NCBI GenBank assembly: GCA_965216205.1
Contig: OZ244139.1
Location: 2,604,001 to 2,668,000 of the forward strand
DNA length: 64,000 nt
DNA from: CADEDH01 sp965216205
GTDB taxonomy: Bacteria; Actinomycetota; Acidimicrobiia; Acidimicrobiales; SZUA-35
Direction: 5' to 3'
The notes under the pieces were generated by a model. It had not been told where the DNA came from. It did no database searches and saw only the letters and a program-made list of their open reading frames with translations. Made by a program: the position numbers and the translations under genes. Positions 25,252 to 34,614 of this stretch are shown here, piece after piece; the first letter of the stretch is position 1; every line of letters begins with the position of its first letter.

Positions 25252-25291
25252 CTTGTTGGGTTCCTTTGTGGCTTGTGGGGGGTTCGGCCGG

Positions 25292-26839
25292 TCAGGCCTC
25301 GTCGACGAGAACCACGACCGTGTGGTGGCCACTCGCCCCGTCTGGCAATGGTTCGGAGCGATCGGGGGTCTGGATTGCCCCGGATCTGTCGGTCGCCCGC
25401 ACGACGATGGTGTGACGACCCGGCGTCGCCTCCCAGGGGAGCGACCACTGACGCCATGTCGACACCGACACCTCGTCGGCCAACACGGCCGGTCTCCAGG
25501 GGCTGTCGTCGATCATCACCTCGACGGCGTCGATACCGATCGTCTGGGCCCATGCCACGCCGGCGATGGTCGTCGGGCCTGGCGGGATCCGATCGAGTCC
25601 CCGCGGCGTGTCGATCCGGGCCTGCATCTTGATCGGGGCCCTCGCTGCGTATCCTCGCGGCACCCAGTAGTGGTCGAACGCATCGAAGGTGGTCAGCTCG
25701 ATCTCGGTGAGCCATTTCGTGGCTGATGCGTAGCCGTAGATGCCGGGCACGATCAGCCTGGCGGGGAAGCCGTGGACGAGGGGGAGCGGCTCACCGTTCA
25801 TGCCGATCGCCACGAGCGCGTCGCGACCGTCGAGCGCTGCGACCGGGAAGCCACAGGTGTAGCCGTCGACCGATCGGCCGACGATCTGGTCTGCGCCGTC
25901 GGACACCCCGACGCGCTCGAGGAGCGAATCGAGTCGGACGCCGATCCATCGGGCGGTGCCGACGAGGTCGCCGCCGACGGTGTTCGACACGCAGGTGAGG
26001 GTGATGTCGCTCTCGACGAGGTCGCTGTCGAGGAGGTCCTGGTACGACAGGCGGGTCCCCGTCTCGACCATCCCCGTCACCGCCAACTCCCACGACCCGA
26101 CGTCGACCTGGGGGACGGCGAGGGCGGTGTCGATCCGGTAGAACGCGTCGATTGGCGTGACGAACGGATCGGCGCCGTCCGCCTGGGCCGTCGGGCCCAC
26201 CGGCGGCAGTGGACGTGCCACCGGGGGAAGCGCGACCGTCTCGCGGGTGGCCGACGCGTCGAACCTCGCCTCGAGCCGCCGACCGGTGACGGCCAGGATC
26301 GCAGCGGCGGCGAGCGTCGCCCCCGACCCGGCGAGGATCCGCCGGCGTGCCATCGGGTGCACGGCCAGCGGCTCGTCCGGTCTGGCGTCCCGCGCCGAGA
26401 CCACCAGTCGATCGAGCACGGCCGCGGCCGCGACACCACCGACCAGTGACGGTGCGCCGCTCACCGCATCGAAGCCCGTTCGGGCCGCGGCGCTGGCCAC
26501 GAAGCCGACGAGGGCGAACAGCCCGACGCCAGCTTGGCCGAGCCACCGGTTCGTTCGGAACGCGATGACGCCGACTCCCATCGCGTAGAGCGCCAGGACG
26601 ATCCCCACGCCGACGAGCAGCGCCACCTTGTCGGCGGTACCGAACAGCGCGATCCCCAGCTCCTTCACCGGAGCCGGGACGAGGTCGACGACACGATCGC
26701 CGACACCGAGAACAGGGGAGCGGAGCCGGCGACCGCCCCCGGCGACGAGCTCGGCGACCCCGAGGCCGATCGCCGCGATCGCCAGCCCGGCGGCGGCAGC
26801 CACCCAGCGGTCGACCGGGCGGTGGTGGTCAGGGATCAC
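25292..26839 (-). CDS. Membrane-anchored sulfite-oxidase-type molybdopterin oxidoreductase
   Basis: About 515 residues. Four or so N-terminal TM helices (region 10-150) carry a soluble sulfite oxidase-type domain. The molybdenum-ligating Cys lies in ITLTCVSNTVGGDLVGTARWIGV span, and the cofactor site continues with GFPARLIVPGIYGYASATKWLTEIEL. A C-terminal Ig-like dimerisation domain ends the protein. Relatives oxidise or reduce small oxo-substrates at the outer face of the membrane. In mycobacteria and other actinobacteria similar genes accompany SigK loci. GTG 26839 is the preferred start (HHRPVDRW then TM1); a GTG at 26923 is also open. It is divergent from the sigma factor gene. Confidence 0.85.
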   Translation of the reverse strand: MIPDHHRPVDRWVAAAAGLAIAAIGLGVAELVAGGGRRLRSPVLGVGDRVVDLVPAPVKELGIALFGTADKVALLVGVGIVLALYAMGVGVIAFRTNRWLGQAGVGLFALVGFVASAAARTGFDAVSGAPSLVGGVAAAAVLDRLVVSARDARPDEPLAVHPMARRRILAGSGATLAAAAILAVTGRRLEARFDASATRETVALPPVARPLPPVGPTAQADGADPFVTPIDAFYRIDTALAVPQVDVGSWELAVTGMVETGTRLSYQDLLDSDLVESDITLTCVSNTVGGDLVGTARWIGVRLDSLLERVGVSDGADQIVGRSVDGYTCGFPVAALDGRDALVAIGMNGEPLPLVHGFPARLIVPGIYGYASATKWLTEIELTTFDAFDHYWVPRGYAARAPIKMQARIDTPRGLDRIPPGPTTIAGVAWAQTIGIDAVEVMIDDSPWRPAVLADEVSVSTWRQWSLPWEATPGRHTIVVRATDRSGAIQTPDRSEPLPDGASGHHTVVVLVDEA

Positions 26840-26975
26840 GGTCCAGGTTCGGAGCAGGTCGACCGATGGATTGGCATGCGCTTGCTCGCGTCGCCGGGTG
26901 CTGATCCCGCTGGAACAATCCACAGGGCGATCGGCTCCGAACCATCGTCATGAACACCCTGGTCAGCGTGCGACG

Positions 26976-27578
26976 ATGATGGAGATGAACGCTCGCCGCC
27001 GCTTCCGGGTCGTCACCGACAGGGACACCGCTCCCGCCGATCAGCTCACCGTGGTTCTCAGCGCCGTCGCCCAAGGCGACGAGGCTGCCTTCGCCGAGCT
27101 CTACGACCTCACCTCGAACCGGCTGTTCGGCATCGTGCGGCGCATCGTCCGCAACCCGTCCCTGGCCGAGGAGATCACCCAGGAGGTCTACGTCGAGATC
27201 TGGCGGCTCGCCCCCCGATTCGACCGGTCCAAGGGATCGCCCCAGAGCTGGATGTCGACGATCGCCCACCGTCGTGCTGTCGACCGGGTCCGCTCCGAGC
27301 AGTCGAGGACGAACCGCGAGGACGCCGACGGCAAGGCCCACGCCAGGGCATCGGACCCGGTGGGGGAGGAGGTCATCGACTCGATCGACCAGACCAGGGT
27401 GCGGGCCGCGCTCGATGACCTCAGCGAGAGCCAGCGGACTGCTGTGACACTCGCCTACTACGGTGGACACACGTATCGTGAGGTCGCGGTCCTGCTCGGC
27501 GTTCCAGAGGGAACCGTGAAGACGAGGATTCGAGACGGGCTGATAAAGCTGCGCGACCAGTTCGGGATCACGACATGA
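26976..27578 (+). CDS. sigK: ECF sigma factor, SigK type
   Basis: A 200-residue ECF sigma factor. Sigma2 contains FAELYDLTSNRLFGIVRRIV, the core-binding LAEEITQEVYVEIWRLAPRFD and the promoter-melting region GSPQSWMSTIAHRRAVDRVR. Sigma4 has LSESQRTAVTLAYYGGHTYREVAVLLGVPEGTVKTRIRDGLIKLR as its span. The sequence and the downstream zinc anti-sigma gene match the SigK/RskA pair. Its stop overlaps the next ATG (ATGA), so both are translated together. The adjacent fasciclin and molybdopterin genes are the likely regulon, by analogy with mycobacterial MPT70/MPT83. ATG codons at 26976, 26979 and 26985 are possible starts. Confidence 0.9.
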   Translation: MMEMNARRRFRVVTDRDTAPADQLTVVLSAVAQGDEAAFAELYDLTSNRLFGIVRRIVRNPSLAEEITQEVYVEIWRLAPRFDRSKGSPQSWMSTIAHRRAVDRVRSEQSRTNREDADGKAHARASDPVGEEVIDSIDQTRVRAALDDLSESQRTAVTLAYYGGHTYREVAVLLGVPEGTVKTRIRDGLIKLRDQFGITT

Positions 27579-28279
27579 ACAGTTCCGACTTCCACCATCT
27601 CGCTGCGGCCTACGCACTCGATGCGCTCGACATCGACGAGCGGCGGGCATTCGAGGCCCACTTTCCGTCGTGCGAGATCTGCCGGGTGGAGGTCGCGGAG
27701 TTCCGGGAGACGGCGGCGGTGCTGGGCGGGGCGGTGAGTGAGACGCCACCGGCTGCGCTGAAGCAGGCGATCCTGGGGGAGGTGCGGACGACCCGCCAGC
27801 TCCCACCGAACCTGCCCGATCGGGTCGCCGATCGCCAGCGGGCCGGCCGGGTCGGCTGGTCGACGGTGATCGCCGCCACCGCGGCGGCCATCATCGGGAT
27901 CCTCGGCACGGTGATCACGTTGCGGGCGACGAGCGAGATCGACGACGTCGCTGCGCTCCTCGCCGAGCCCGACGCGGTCGTCTCGTCGCTCGATGGGCCG
28001 CAGGGCTCCCTGCGGGTCGTCTGGTCGGCCGATCGGGACGAGGTGGCGATCGTTGGCATGGATCTCGACGACCCGGGCGATCGGCGGACCTATGCGCTCT
28101 GGTTCATCGACGAGCAGGGCGTGGCCCCGGCGGCGCTGTTCGAGCCCGGGGGCGACGGCACCGTCCGGATCGTGGTGCGGGTCGACGACGCCTTGCCGAG
28201 CGAGTGGGGGGTCACGATCGAACCCGCCGGCGGCTCACCGAGCCCCACCGGCGACGTGCTCTACTCGGCCAGCATCTGA
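27575..28279 (+). CDS. rskA: Anti-sigma-K factor RskA-like membrane protein
   Basis: A 234-residue protein. The cytoplasmic N-terminus has a zinc-associated anti-sigma domain (LAAAYALDALDIDERRAFEAHFPSCEIC region with HxxxCxxC). One TM helix (about 107-128) follows, then an external domain with the RskA_C features SLRVVWSADRDEVAIVGMDL and YALWFIDEQGVAPAALF. RskA holds SigK inactive until it is cut by regulated proteolysis, often under redox control. It is translationally coupled to sigK through an ATGA overlap, and the zinc site is intact. It ends 5 bp before the convergent indolepyruvate oxidoreductase gene. Confidence 0.9.
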   Translation: MNSSDFHHLAAAYALDALDIDERRAFEAHFPSCEICRVEVAEFRETAAVLGGAVSETPPAALKQAILGEVRTTRQLPPNLPDRVADRQRAGRVGWSTVIAATAAAIIGILGTVITLRATSEIDDVAALLAEPDAVVSSLDGPQGSLRVVWSADRDEVAIVGMDLDDPGDRRTYALWFIDEQGVAPAALFEPGGDGTVRIVVRVDDALPSEWGVTIEPAGGSPSPTGDVLYSASI

Positions 28280-28284
28280 CCCCG

Positions 28285-31200
28285 TCAGGACAGGCCCGTC
28301 AGTTCTTCGGCGAGGCGGCGGCGGAACTCCGCCACCCGCCGCAGCTTGAGCTCCTCGTAGCCTCGGACACCATCGGGCAGGCGGGCGATCTCGACCGCCC
28401 GGTCGAGCAGTTCCGGGGTGAGGCGGCCATAGACGGTGCCCATGGCCTCGGTGAACTCACCGATGAGCGACCGCTCCGTGCGACGCATCTCGGTCCACCC
28501 GAATGGATCCAGGCGGGTGCCGCGCAGCCGCTTTCCCGCCCGGAGAGCGCGGAATCCGGGTCTCGCCCACGCGCCGATCTCGAGCTTGTCGTCGAAGCCG
28601 AGCGCCTTGAGCATCGGGGGATGGAGGTGCCAGGTCACAGCCCGACCCTCGCCGCCGACCTCGTCGACGGCGGCCGCCGCTTCGGGGAGGAGGAGCAGGC
28701 GGGCCACCTCGTACTCGTCCTTGTAGGCCATCAGCTTGTGAAGGCTGCGGGCGACCGCCTCGGTGAGCGCCGTCGACTGCGGGTCGACGCGTCGCTCCGC
28801 CGCGGTGGCCGCCTCGACCTCGTCGAGGAACTGCGCGCCGTACGACCCGTCCTGGTAGGCCACCAGGTCGGCGGTCAGTAGCTCGACGAGGTCGGCGAGC
28901 TCGCCCGCCGGCGCGATCGCGGCGATCCGGGACCGGAGCGCCGAGGGCAGGGGCGGGGTGGTCACGAGCGAGGTCGGCTCGAACCGGGCCGCGGGGCCGC
29001 CGCTGTCGAGGAGCGAGTCGACCGCTGCCGGATCCACCGCCCAGTGCCGTCCCCATTCGAACGCTGCGAGGTTGGCGTCGACCGCGACGCCGTTCAAGCC
29101 GATCGCCTCTGCGATCGCGTCCGGGGAGACCGGGATCGTTCCGTCCTGCACGGCGACGCCGAGCAGCAGCACGTTGGCCGACGCGGCCGATCCCACCAGC
29201 GCCTCGGCCATGGCCGTCGCGTCGAGCTGGCGAGCTGCGCCAGCCCGGTCGGCGCCATCGAGGCGCACTGCGATCGCTTCGTCGGGATAGGCGGTGTCCG
29301 GTTGCGAGATCATCCGTCCGGTCGGCGTTCGACGGCTGGACGCGATCACGGCGGTGGCTGCCGGGTCGGCCGCTGCGATCGATCCGTCGCTGGCGGCGAC
29401 CATGCCGTCGAAGCCGAGCACGACATCGGCCTGGCCCCGCCCGATGAGGTTCGAGGCGGTGGCGCCGGACCGGGAGAGCACCACGTCGCTGATCACGGGC
29501 CCCGCCTTCTGGCTGAGCCCGGTCTGATCGAGCCCCCGGACGTCCCAGCCGTCGAGCATGGCCGCGGTGGCCAGGAGCTGGGCCACGGTGACCACACCGG
29601 TGCCGCCGATGCCGGCCAGGCGGACCCGCACGTGGCCCACCTCGGGAGCGGGTGTCGGCGTCGGAAGGCCTGCGGTCGGCAGCTTCGGCCGACCGGCGAC
29701 CGTCGACGGATCACCGACCTCGACGGTCATGAACGCCGGGCAGTCGCCGTTCAGACAGCTCTCGTCGTAGTTGCACGAACCTTGGTCGATGGTGGTCTTC
29801 CGGCCCAGCGGCGTATCGACCGGCTGCACCGACAGGCAGTTGCTGACATCACCGCAGTCGCCGCAGCCCTCACAGATCCGGTGGTTGATGACCACCCGCC
29901 TGGTGGGCGTGGGGATTCGCTGCCTCTTCCGGTCCCGTCGCAGCTCGGCGGCACAGGCTTGATCGTGGATGAGGACCGTCACGCCGGGGCGCTCGCGCAG
30001 CCGCTCCTGGACGGCGACGATGTCGGTGCGGTCGTGGACCTGCACCCCGGAGGGAAGGTCGATCGACTCGTACCGGTCGAGGTCGTCGGCGGTGATCGCC
30101 ACTGCGGTCACGCCTTGGGCGAGCAGGATCTCGGCCAGCTTCGGGACCGTGACCTGGTGGGGTGAGTCCTGGCCGCCGGTCATCGCAACGGTCGAGTTGT
30201 ACAGGATCTTGAACGTGATGCGCTTGCCGGCGCCGATGCAGTACTGGAGCGCGAGCTGGGCGGAGTGGAAGTAGGTCCCGTCGCCGTAGTTCTGGAAGAG
30301 GTGATCCGCCTCCACGAAGGGCTCCATCCCCACCCACTGGGCGCCCTCGTTGCCCATCGCGGTGACCCCGATGCCCTCGCCGACCCGGTCGGCGTCCATC
30401 AGCAGGCTCATCCCGTGGCACCCGGTACCGGCGCCGACGAGCGCGTCGCCCGGCACCTTCGTGCCCCAGTTGTGGGGGCAGCCCGAGCAGAAGAACGGCG
30501 TCCGATTCACCGTCAGCGGGATCTTCGTGCGTTCCCGCAACGGCTGCAGCTCGGGAGCGAGCCGGTCGGCCAGCCGAACCGCCAACCGCTCCCGCAGCCC
30601 GGGGAGGATCGCATCGGCGTCGAGGCGACCCCAGCCCTGCATCAGCACCCTGCCGTCCTCGTGGTGCTTGCCCACCACCCGAGGCTGGTGCGAGCCACCG
30701 TAGAGGGCGTCCCTGATGAGTGACTCGAGTGTGGGGTTCTTCTCCTCGACGACCACGATCTCGTCGAGACCGCGGGCGAAGTGCCGCACGAGGTCGGTAT
30801 CGAACGGAACCGGCATCCGTAGCTGGAGCACCCGGATGCCGTCGGCGTGCAACCGGTCGGGACCGTCGATGCCGAGCCGCCGGAGCGCATCGAGCAACTC
30901 GAAGTAGGTGAAGCCGGAGGCCACGAGTCCGATCCAGGCGTCCGACGGGTCGGCGGTCAACCGATTGAGGTCGTTGTCGACGCCGTAGCGGTGGGCGAGT
31001 GGTAGCCGGATCTCGCGGAACTCGCGCTCCACCTCGAGCATCCTGGGCCCCAGGAACTGGGCCGATGGCCGGCTCACCCACCGCCGGCCATCGACGTCCA
31101 CCGTCGGCAGGATCGGGTCGGTGGCGAGCACCGGCAGATCGACGGTGCCCGAGCCGTCGGCGATCGGGGTGACGATCTTCATCGCCGACCACAGGCCGCT

Positions 31201-31782
31201 GGCCCGCGACATCGACACGGCGTGCAGGCCGAGCTCCACGCACTCGGCAACCGTTCCCGGGTACAGCACCGGCATGTGGAGGTCGACGAAGGTGGCGTCG
31301 GACGACGACGGCATCGTCGACGACTTGCATGCCGGGTCGTCGCCGACGATCACCACTGCGCCGCCCTGCGGACTGGCGCCGGCGAACACGCCATGGCGGA
31401 GCGCGTCGCCCGCCCGATCGAGGCCTGGCGCCTTCCCGTACCAGTAGCCGACCACGCCGTCGTAGCGGGCGTCTGGCCGCCCCGGAGCGAGTTGGGACCC
31501 CATGACCGCGGTGGCCGCCAGCTCCTCGTTGACCGCGGGTTGATGCACGATCGGCAGGTCGGATACCAAGGCCGTTGCTCGGCCGATCTCCTGGTCGAGA
31601 CCGCCGAGCGGTGAACCGGGATAGCCCGAGAGGAACGCCGCGGTGTTGCGGCCCTGCCGACCGTCGAGGCGGAGCTGCTCGATCGGCAGCCTGGCCAGCG
31701 CCTGGATCCCGGTCAGATAGACCCGCCCCTCGACGGCCAGATAGCGGTCGGTCAGCTCGTAGTCGGTGCTTCCGATGGCCAT
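28285..31782 (-). CDS. Fused indolepyruvate:ferredoxin oxidoreductase
   Basis: A 1165-residue protein, the normal size of the IorA-IorB fused form. It holds an N-terminal pyrimidine domain, a central thiamine pyrophosphate domain (GNEGAQWVG and NYGDGTYFHS regions), a small 4Fe-4S site (CEGCGDCGDVSNCLS, CNYDESCLNGDCPAF) and the C-terminal gamma-type domain (VRLAGIGGTGVVTVAQLLATAA). It oxidatively decarboxylates aryl 2-oxo acids to the acyl-CoA with reduction of ferredoxin, in the cytoplasm. It is oxygen-tolerant in many aerobes. GAGGAG lies 8 nt before ATG 31782. No ferredoxin gene is next to it. Confidence 0.92.
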   Translation of the reverse strand: MAIGSTDYELTDRYLAVEGRVYLTGIQALARLPIEQLRLDGRQGRNTAAFLSGYPGSPLGGLDQEIGRATALVSDLPIVHQPAVNEELAATAVMGSQLAPGRPDARYDGVVGYWYGKAPGLDRAGDALRHGVFAGASPQGGAVVIVGDDPACKSSTMPSSSDATFVDLHMPVLYPGTVAECVELGLHAVSMSRASGLWSAMKIVTPIADGSGTVDLPVLATDPILPTVDVDGRRWVSRPSAQFLGPRMLEVEREFREIRLPLAHRYGVDNDLNRLTADPSDAWIGLVASGFTYFELLDALRRLGIDGPDRLHADGIRVLQLRMPVPFDTDLVRHFARGLDEIVVVEEKNPTLESLIRDALYGGSHQPRVVGKHHEDGRVLMQGWGRLDADAILPGLRERLAVRLADRLAPELQPLRERTKIPLTVNRTPFFCSGCPHNWGTKVPGDALVGAGTGCHGMSLLMDADRVGEGIGVTAMGNEGAQWVGMEPFVEADHLFQNYGDGTYFHSAQLALQYCIGAGKRITFKILYNSTVAMTGGQDSPHQVTVPKLAEILLAQGVTAVAITADDLDRYESIDLPSGVQVHDRTDIVAVQERLRERPGVTVLIHDQACAAELRRDRKRQRIPTPTRRVVINHRICEGCGDCGDVSNCLSVQPVDTPLGRKTTIDQGSCNYDESCLNGDCPAFMTVEVGDPSTVAGRPKLPTAGLPTPTPAPEVGHVRVRLAGIGGTGVVTVAQLLATAAMLDGWDVRGLDQTGLSQKAGPVISDVVLSRSGATASNLIGRGQADVVLGFDGMVAASDGSIAAADPAATAVIASSRRTPTGRMISQPDTAYPDEAIAVRLDGADRAGAARQLDATAMAEALVGSAASANVLLLGVAVQDGTIPVSPDAIAEAIGLNGVAVDANLAAFEWGRHWAVDPAAVDSLLDSGGPAARFEPTSLVTTPPLPSALRSRIAAIAPAGELADLVELLTADLVAYQDGSYGAQFLDEVEAATAAERRVDPQSTALTEAVARSLHKLMAYKDEYEVARLLLLPEAAAAVDEVGGEGRAVTWHLHPPMLKALGFDDKLEIGAWARPGFRALRAGKRLRGTRLDPFGWTEMRRTERSLIGEFTEAMGTVYGRLTPELLDRAVEIARLPDGVRGYEELKLRRVAEFRRRLAEELTGLS

Positions 31783-31873
31783 GACGTCGCTCCTCGATCG
31801 TTGCTCGCCGATCCCAACGGATCGGAGCCGTCTCGTATCATCGTGCATCGGACCGCCCCGGAGAGGACATCGG

Positions 31874-32257
31874 ATGGACAAACCCCGCGACGATCACGAG
31901 CAACGCCTGCTCGACGCAGCGCTCGCCGCGGAGTACGAGACCGGCGAGCGGGAGTCGACCGAGCACGAGGCCCGGAGCCACGTGCTGGTCAGGGTCGCCC
32001 GGATGACGTTGGGCGCCCTGGTGGTGGTCGTCGGCATCATCATGATGCCCCTCCCCGGTCCTGGCGGTCTGGTGGTGGCGGCCGGGTTGGTGATCCTCGC
32101 CCGGGACGTGGCGTGGGCCGACCGCCTGCTGCGCTACTTCCGGCGCAAGATGCCCGGCGTGCCCGAGGACGGCAGGATTCCACGGTCGACGATCATCACG
32201 ATGGTCGTGCTGGGCCTCGCCGGCGTCATGGCTGGCCTGTGGTCCGCACTCGGCTGA
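31874..32257 (+). CDS. PGPGW-type small membrane protein (TIGR02611-like)
   Basis: A 127-residue protein with a charged N-terminus and two or three hydrophobic segments. The diagnostic stretch is MMPLPGPGGLVVAAGLVILARD, the PGPG turn between two membrane helices, followed by a basic segment (LLRYFRRKMPG) and a last helix (TMVVLGLAGVMAGLW). This family is widespread in actinobacteria with no known function. GAGAGGA lies 6 nt before ATG 31874. It is divergent from the indolepyruvate oxidoreductase gene and followed by the radical SAM gene. Confidence 0.8.
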   Translation: MDKPRDDHEQRLLDAALAAEYETGERESTEHEARSHVLVRVARMTLGALVVVVGIIMMPLPGPGGLVVAAGLVILARDVAWADRLLRYFRRKMPGVPEDGRIPRSTIITMVVLGLAGVMAGLWSALG

Positions 32258-32369
32258 GCGAGGAGCGGACCTCGAGACCGGCCGGTGTCGACCTCGACGC
32301 ACAACAGGCCGTTCTGTAGGGTGAGGCCAGCGCGGGCTCTTCGACGATGAACTGCGAGGAGCAACGATC

Positions 32370-33710
32370 ATGGATCCAATCGCCGATGGGTTCTACCTGT
32401 CGATCTTCGACAACGCCCGGGAGGCGTTCACGACCGAGCGCGACCGGATGGCCGCCGCAGTCGGGGAGGGCGCTGACATCACGGAGCGGGTCCGATCCGT
32501 CCTCGCCGGACGGGATCGCGCACGCGGTCTCGATCCGACCGACGCAGCCACCCTGCTCGCCACGGTCCGAGCCACCCCGGACCTGGACGCGCGGGCCAGC
32601 ATCATCGACGCCGCAGCTGCGCTCCGGATGGAGTGCTTCGGCGACGACGTCGCCACGATGGTGCCGATCGAGGTCACGTCGTACTGTGCGAGCGGCTGCA
32701 AGTTCTGCGGGTGGCGAGCCGACAACAAGGACATGGTCCGGCTCGCCATCAGCGAGGAGGCGATACGGGAGCAGGCCCGCATCCTGGCTGCGCAGGGCTT
32801 CAGCCACTTCGAGATCGCCGGCGGTGACCACCTCAGCTTCCTGAAGAACGACCTCGCGGCGTTGATCGCCGGGCTCAAGGAGGAGACGAGCGCGGTCAAC
32901 CCGGATGCCCGGGTGTCGCTGTGTCTCGTACCGATGCACGAGCAGCACTACGCCGATCTGCGCGACGTCGGTCTCGATTGCGTCCTCACGTGGCAGGAGA
33001 CCTACGACAAGGACCTCTACGACTTCCACATCCCGACCGGACCCAAGGCCACGGGCATCGATCTCGACTTCAACATCACCCGCGACGGCAACGGCTACCT
33101 CCAGCGCCTCAAGTCGCAGGAGATGGCGATCCGCTGCGGCCTCCAGGCCGGCATGGGGGCCATGATCGGCTTGTCGCCGATCACCGAGGCCGACATGCTG
33201 TCGGTGATCATCCACGGTCAGGAGCTCCTCACCCACTATGCAGGCGCGATCCAGCCGCTGATCATCGGTATGCCCGCCTGGAACTCGATCACGACCGTCA
33301 ACTCCGACAACCGTGACGATCTCGGGTTCGACTTCGACGTCGAGGGCAACTTCCAGCTCCTCTCGGCGATCTACCTCCTGGCCTTCCCCGACCGGATGGC
33401 CTGGGTGTTCGCCAACGGGCGGGTCGCTCCCGACGTCCAGACCGCCTGTGTGCGCACGGCGGCGTGCTTCACGTCGACGTGCGTGCAGATCGCGCCGGGC
33501 GCCTACCTCGACATCGACGCCCAACTGGGCACCGCCGACAAGAAGCGGTTCTTCGTGCGGTCGACCGTCGAGCCGGAGAAGCTGACGAAGGAGCGGGTCC
33601 TGGCCGGCGAGCAGTTCGTCCACTACTACCTGACCCACGGCGACTTCCTCGACCTGTTCGCCGACCAGGGTCTCGAAGTGGTCAACGACCGCTCGCTGCT
33701 CGTCTCCTGA
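32370..33710 (+). CDS. Radical SAM enzyme of the ThiH/HydG/BioB-like branch
   Basis: A 446-residue enzyme. The CxxxCxxC cluster is in TSYCASGCKFCGWRAD (about residue 109), the GGE-like SAM motif in FEIAGGDHLSF, and a C-terminal BATS-like region contains further Cys residues. Length and layout suit the aromatic-amino-acid-cleaving ThiH/HydG/NosL group more than BioB. None of the expected partners (thiazole genes, hydrogenase, biotin genes) is nearby, so the substrate is unknown. GAGGAG lies about 9 nt before ATG 32370. The unknown gene at 33727 follows by 16 nt on the same strand. Confidence 0.8.
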   Translation: MDPIADGFYLSIFDNAREAFTTERDRMAAAVGEGADITERVRSVLAGRDRARGLDPTDAATLLATVRATPDLDARASIIDAAAALRMECFGDDVATMVPIEVTSYCASGCKFCGWRADNKDMVRLAISEEAIREQARILAAQGFSHFEIAGGDHLSFLKNDLAALIAGLKEETSAVNPDARVSLCLVPMHEQHYADLRDVGLDCVLTWQETYDKDLYDFHIPTGPKATGIDLDFNITRDGNGYLQRLKSQEMAIRCGLQAGMGAMIGLSPITEADMLSVIIHGQELLTHYAGAIQPLIIGMPAWNSITTVNSDNRDDLGFDFDVEGNFQLLSAIYLLAFPDRMAWVFANGRVAPDVQTACVRTAACFTSTCVQIAPGAYLDIDAQLGTADKKRFFVRSTVEPEKLTKERVLAGEQFVHYYLTHGDFLDLFADQGLEVVNDRSLLVS

Positions 33711-33726
33711 TTCGGGCCCGTCAGCG

Positions 33727-34614
33727 GTGGCGCCGGATTCCCCTCCCGGCAGGATCGATCGCCGGTCGAGTTGGACGAGCCTGTGCCCCGATCGGGTCCT
33801 CCCGCCCGGGGAGCGGCCCGCTCGGCCGACGCTCGAGATCGTGACCGGCGGCAAGGGCAACCCTCGGGGGTTCGCCCGCGACTTCGGCCACGCCTGGCTC
33901 CGGCTGATCGACGTCGACGGGTCGGTCTGCAGCGTCGGCTTCTTCCCCGACGAGAGCGGCGGGATCTCGCCCGACCGGCGGCCGGGCCTGCGGATGCCGG
34001 GCATGTTGTTGCATCCCGACAAGTACGACGGCCTCCGCTACCCGCGACGCACCACGCAGATCCTCCTCAGCCCCGAACGGTTCGACGCGGTGCGGGCACA
34101 CCTCGTCGACCTCCAGGCCGGTCGTCCCCGGGGGACGCTGGCGTTCGGCCTCGTCGACCGGAGCTGCGTCTCGTTCCTCACCGAGGTCGCCGCGGTCGCC
34201 GGGGTCGAGATCGATGGCACCTACGGCCTCCTCCGGGCCGCGTGCGACCAGCTCCCGGACCGCGTCCGCGACCTCGTCGTCCCCCGGCTGCGAGCCTCGA
34301 CGGCCCGCCGGGGCGGCAGCGGGGCCAGCCGCCCGTTCGGGCGGCGGTTGTGGCGGTTCGCCTGCGGCACGGTGTTCAACACCGGTCTGGCGATGCTCGG
34401 TGGGAGGCGGGTCGAGTCGATCGAGTGGGTCACCCGGCCCGACCGATCAGTCGCCGCCCGCCGGGTCGACGGCCTGCAGCCGCTCTTCGGTCGCTGGCGT
34501 GACGTGCTGGGTCCCGCCGTGCCGTTCTTCCACGTCCGGGCGCTCATCGACTGGCAGGAGCGGGTGGGTCCACAGCTCGTAGCCGATGCCGAGCCACCAC
34601 AGGGGCCCCAGTAG
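33727..34614 (+). CDS. Unknown protein with GHAWL and SCVSF motifs
   Basis: A 295-residue protein, possibly shorter (a GTG at 33841 starts just before the conserved-looking part). The stretch DFGHAWLRLIDVDGSVCSVGFFPDE, given here only by its span about residues 51-75, is followed by SCVSFLTEVAAVAGVEIDGTYG-type text about 100 residues later. A His in GHAW and a Cys in SCVSF, in that order, recall circularly permuted papain-like (LRAT/NlpC-related) folds. No peptidase is proven. The last 168 bp overlap the convergent membrane protein gene at 34447, so one of the two 3' ends may be misassigned. It lies 16 nt after the radical SAM gene, perhaps in one transcript. Confidence 0.6.
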   Translation: MAPDSPPGRIDRRSSWTSLCPDRVLPPGERPARPTLEIVTGGKGNPRGFARDFGHAWLRLIDVDGSVCSVGFFPDESGGISPDRRPGLRMPGMLLHPDKYDGLRYPRRTTQILLSPERFDAVRAHLVDLQAGRPRGTLAFGLVDRSCVSFLTEVAAVAGVEIDGTYGLLRAACDQLPDRVRDLVVPRLRASTARRGGSGASRPFGRRLWRFACGTVFNTGLAMLGGRRVESIEWVTRPDRSVAARRVDGLQPLFGRWRDVLGPAVPFFHVRALIDWQERVGPQLVADAEPPQGPQ

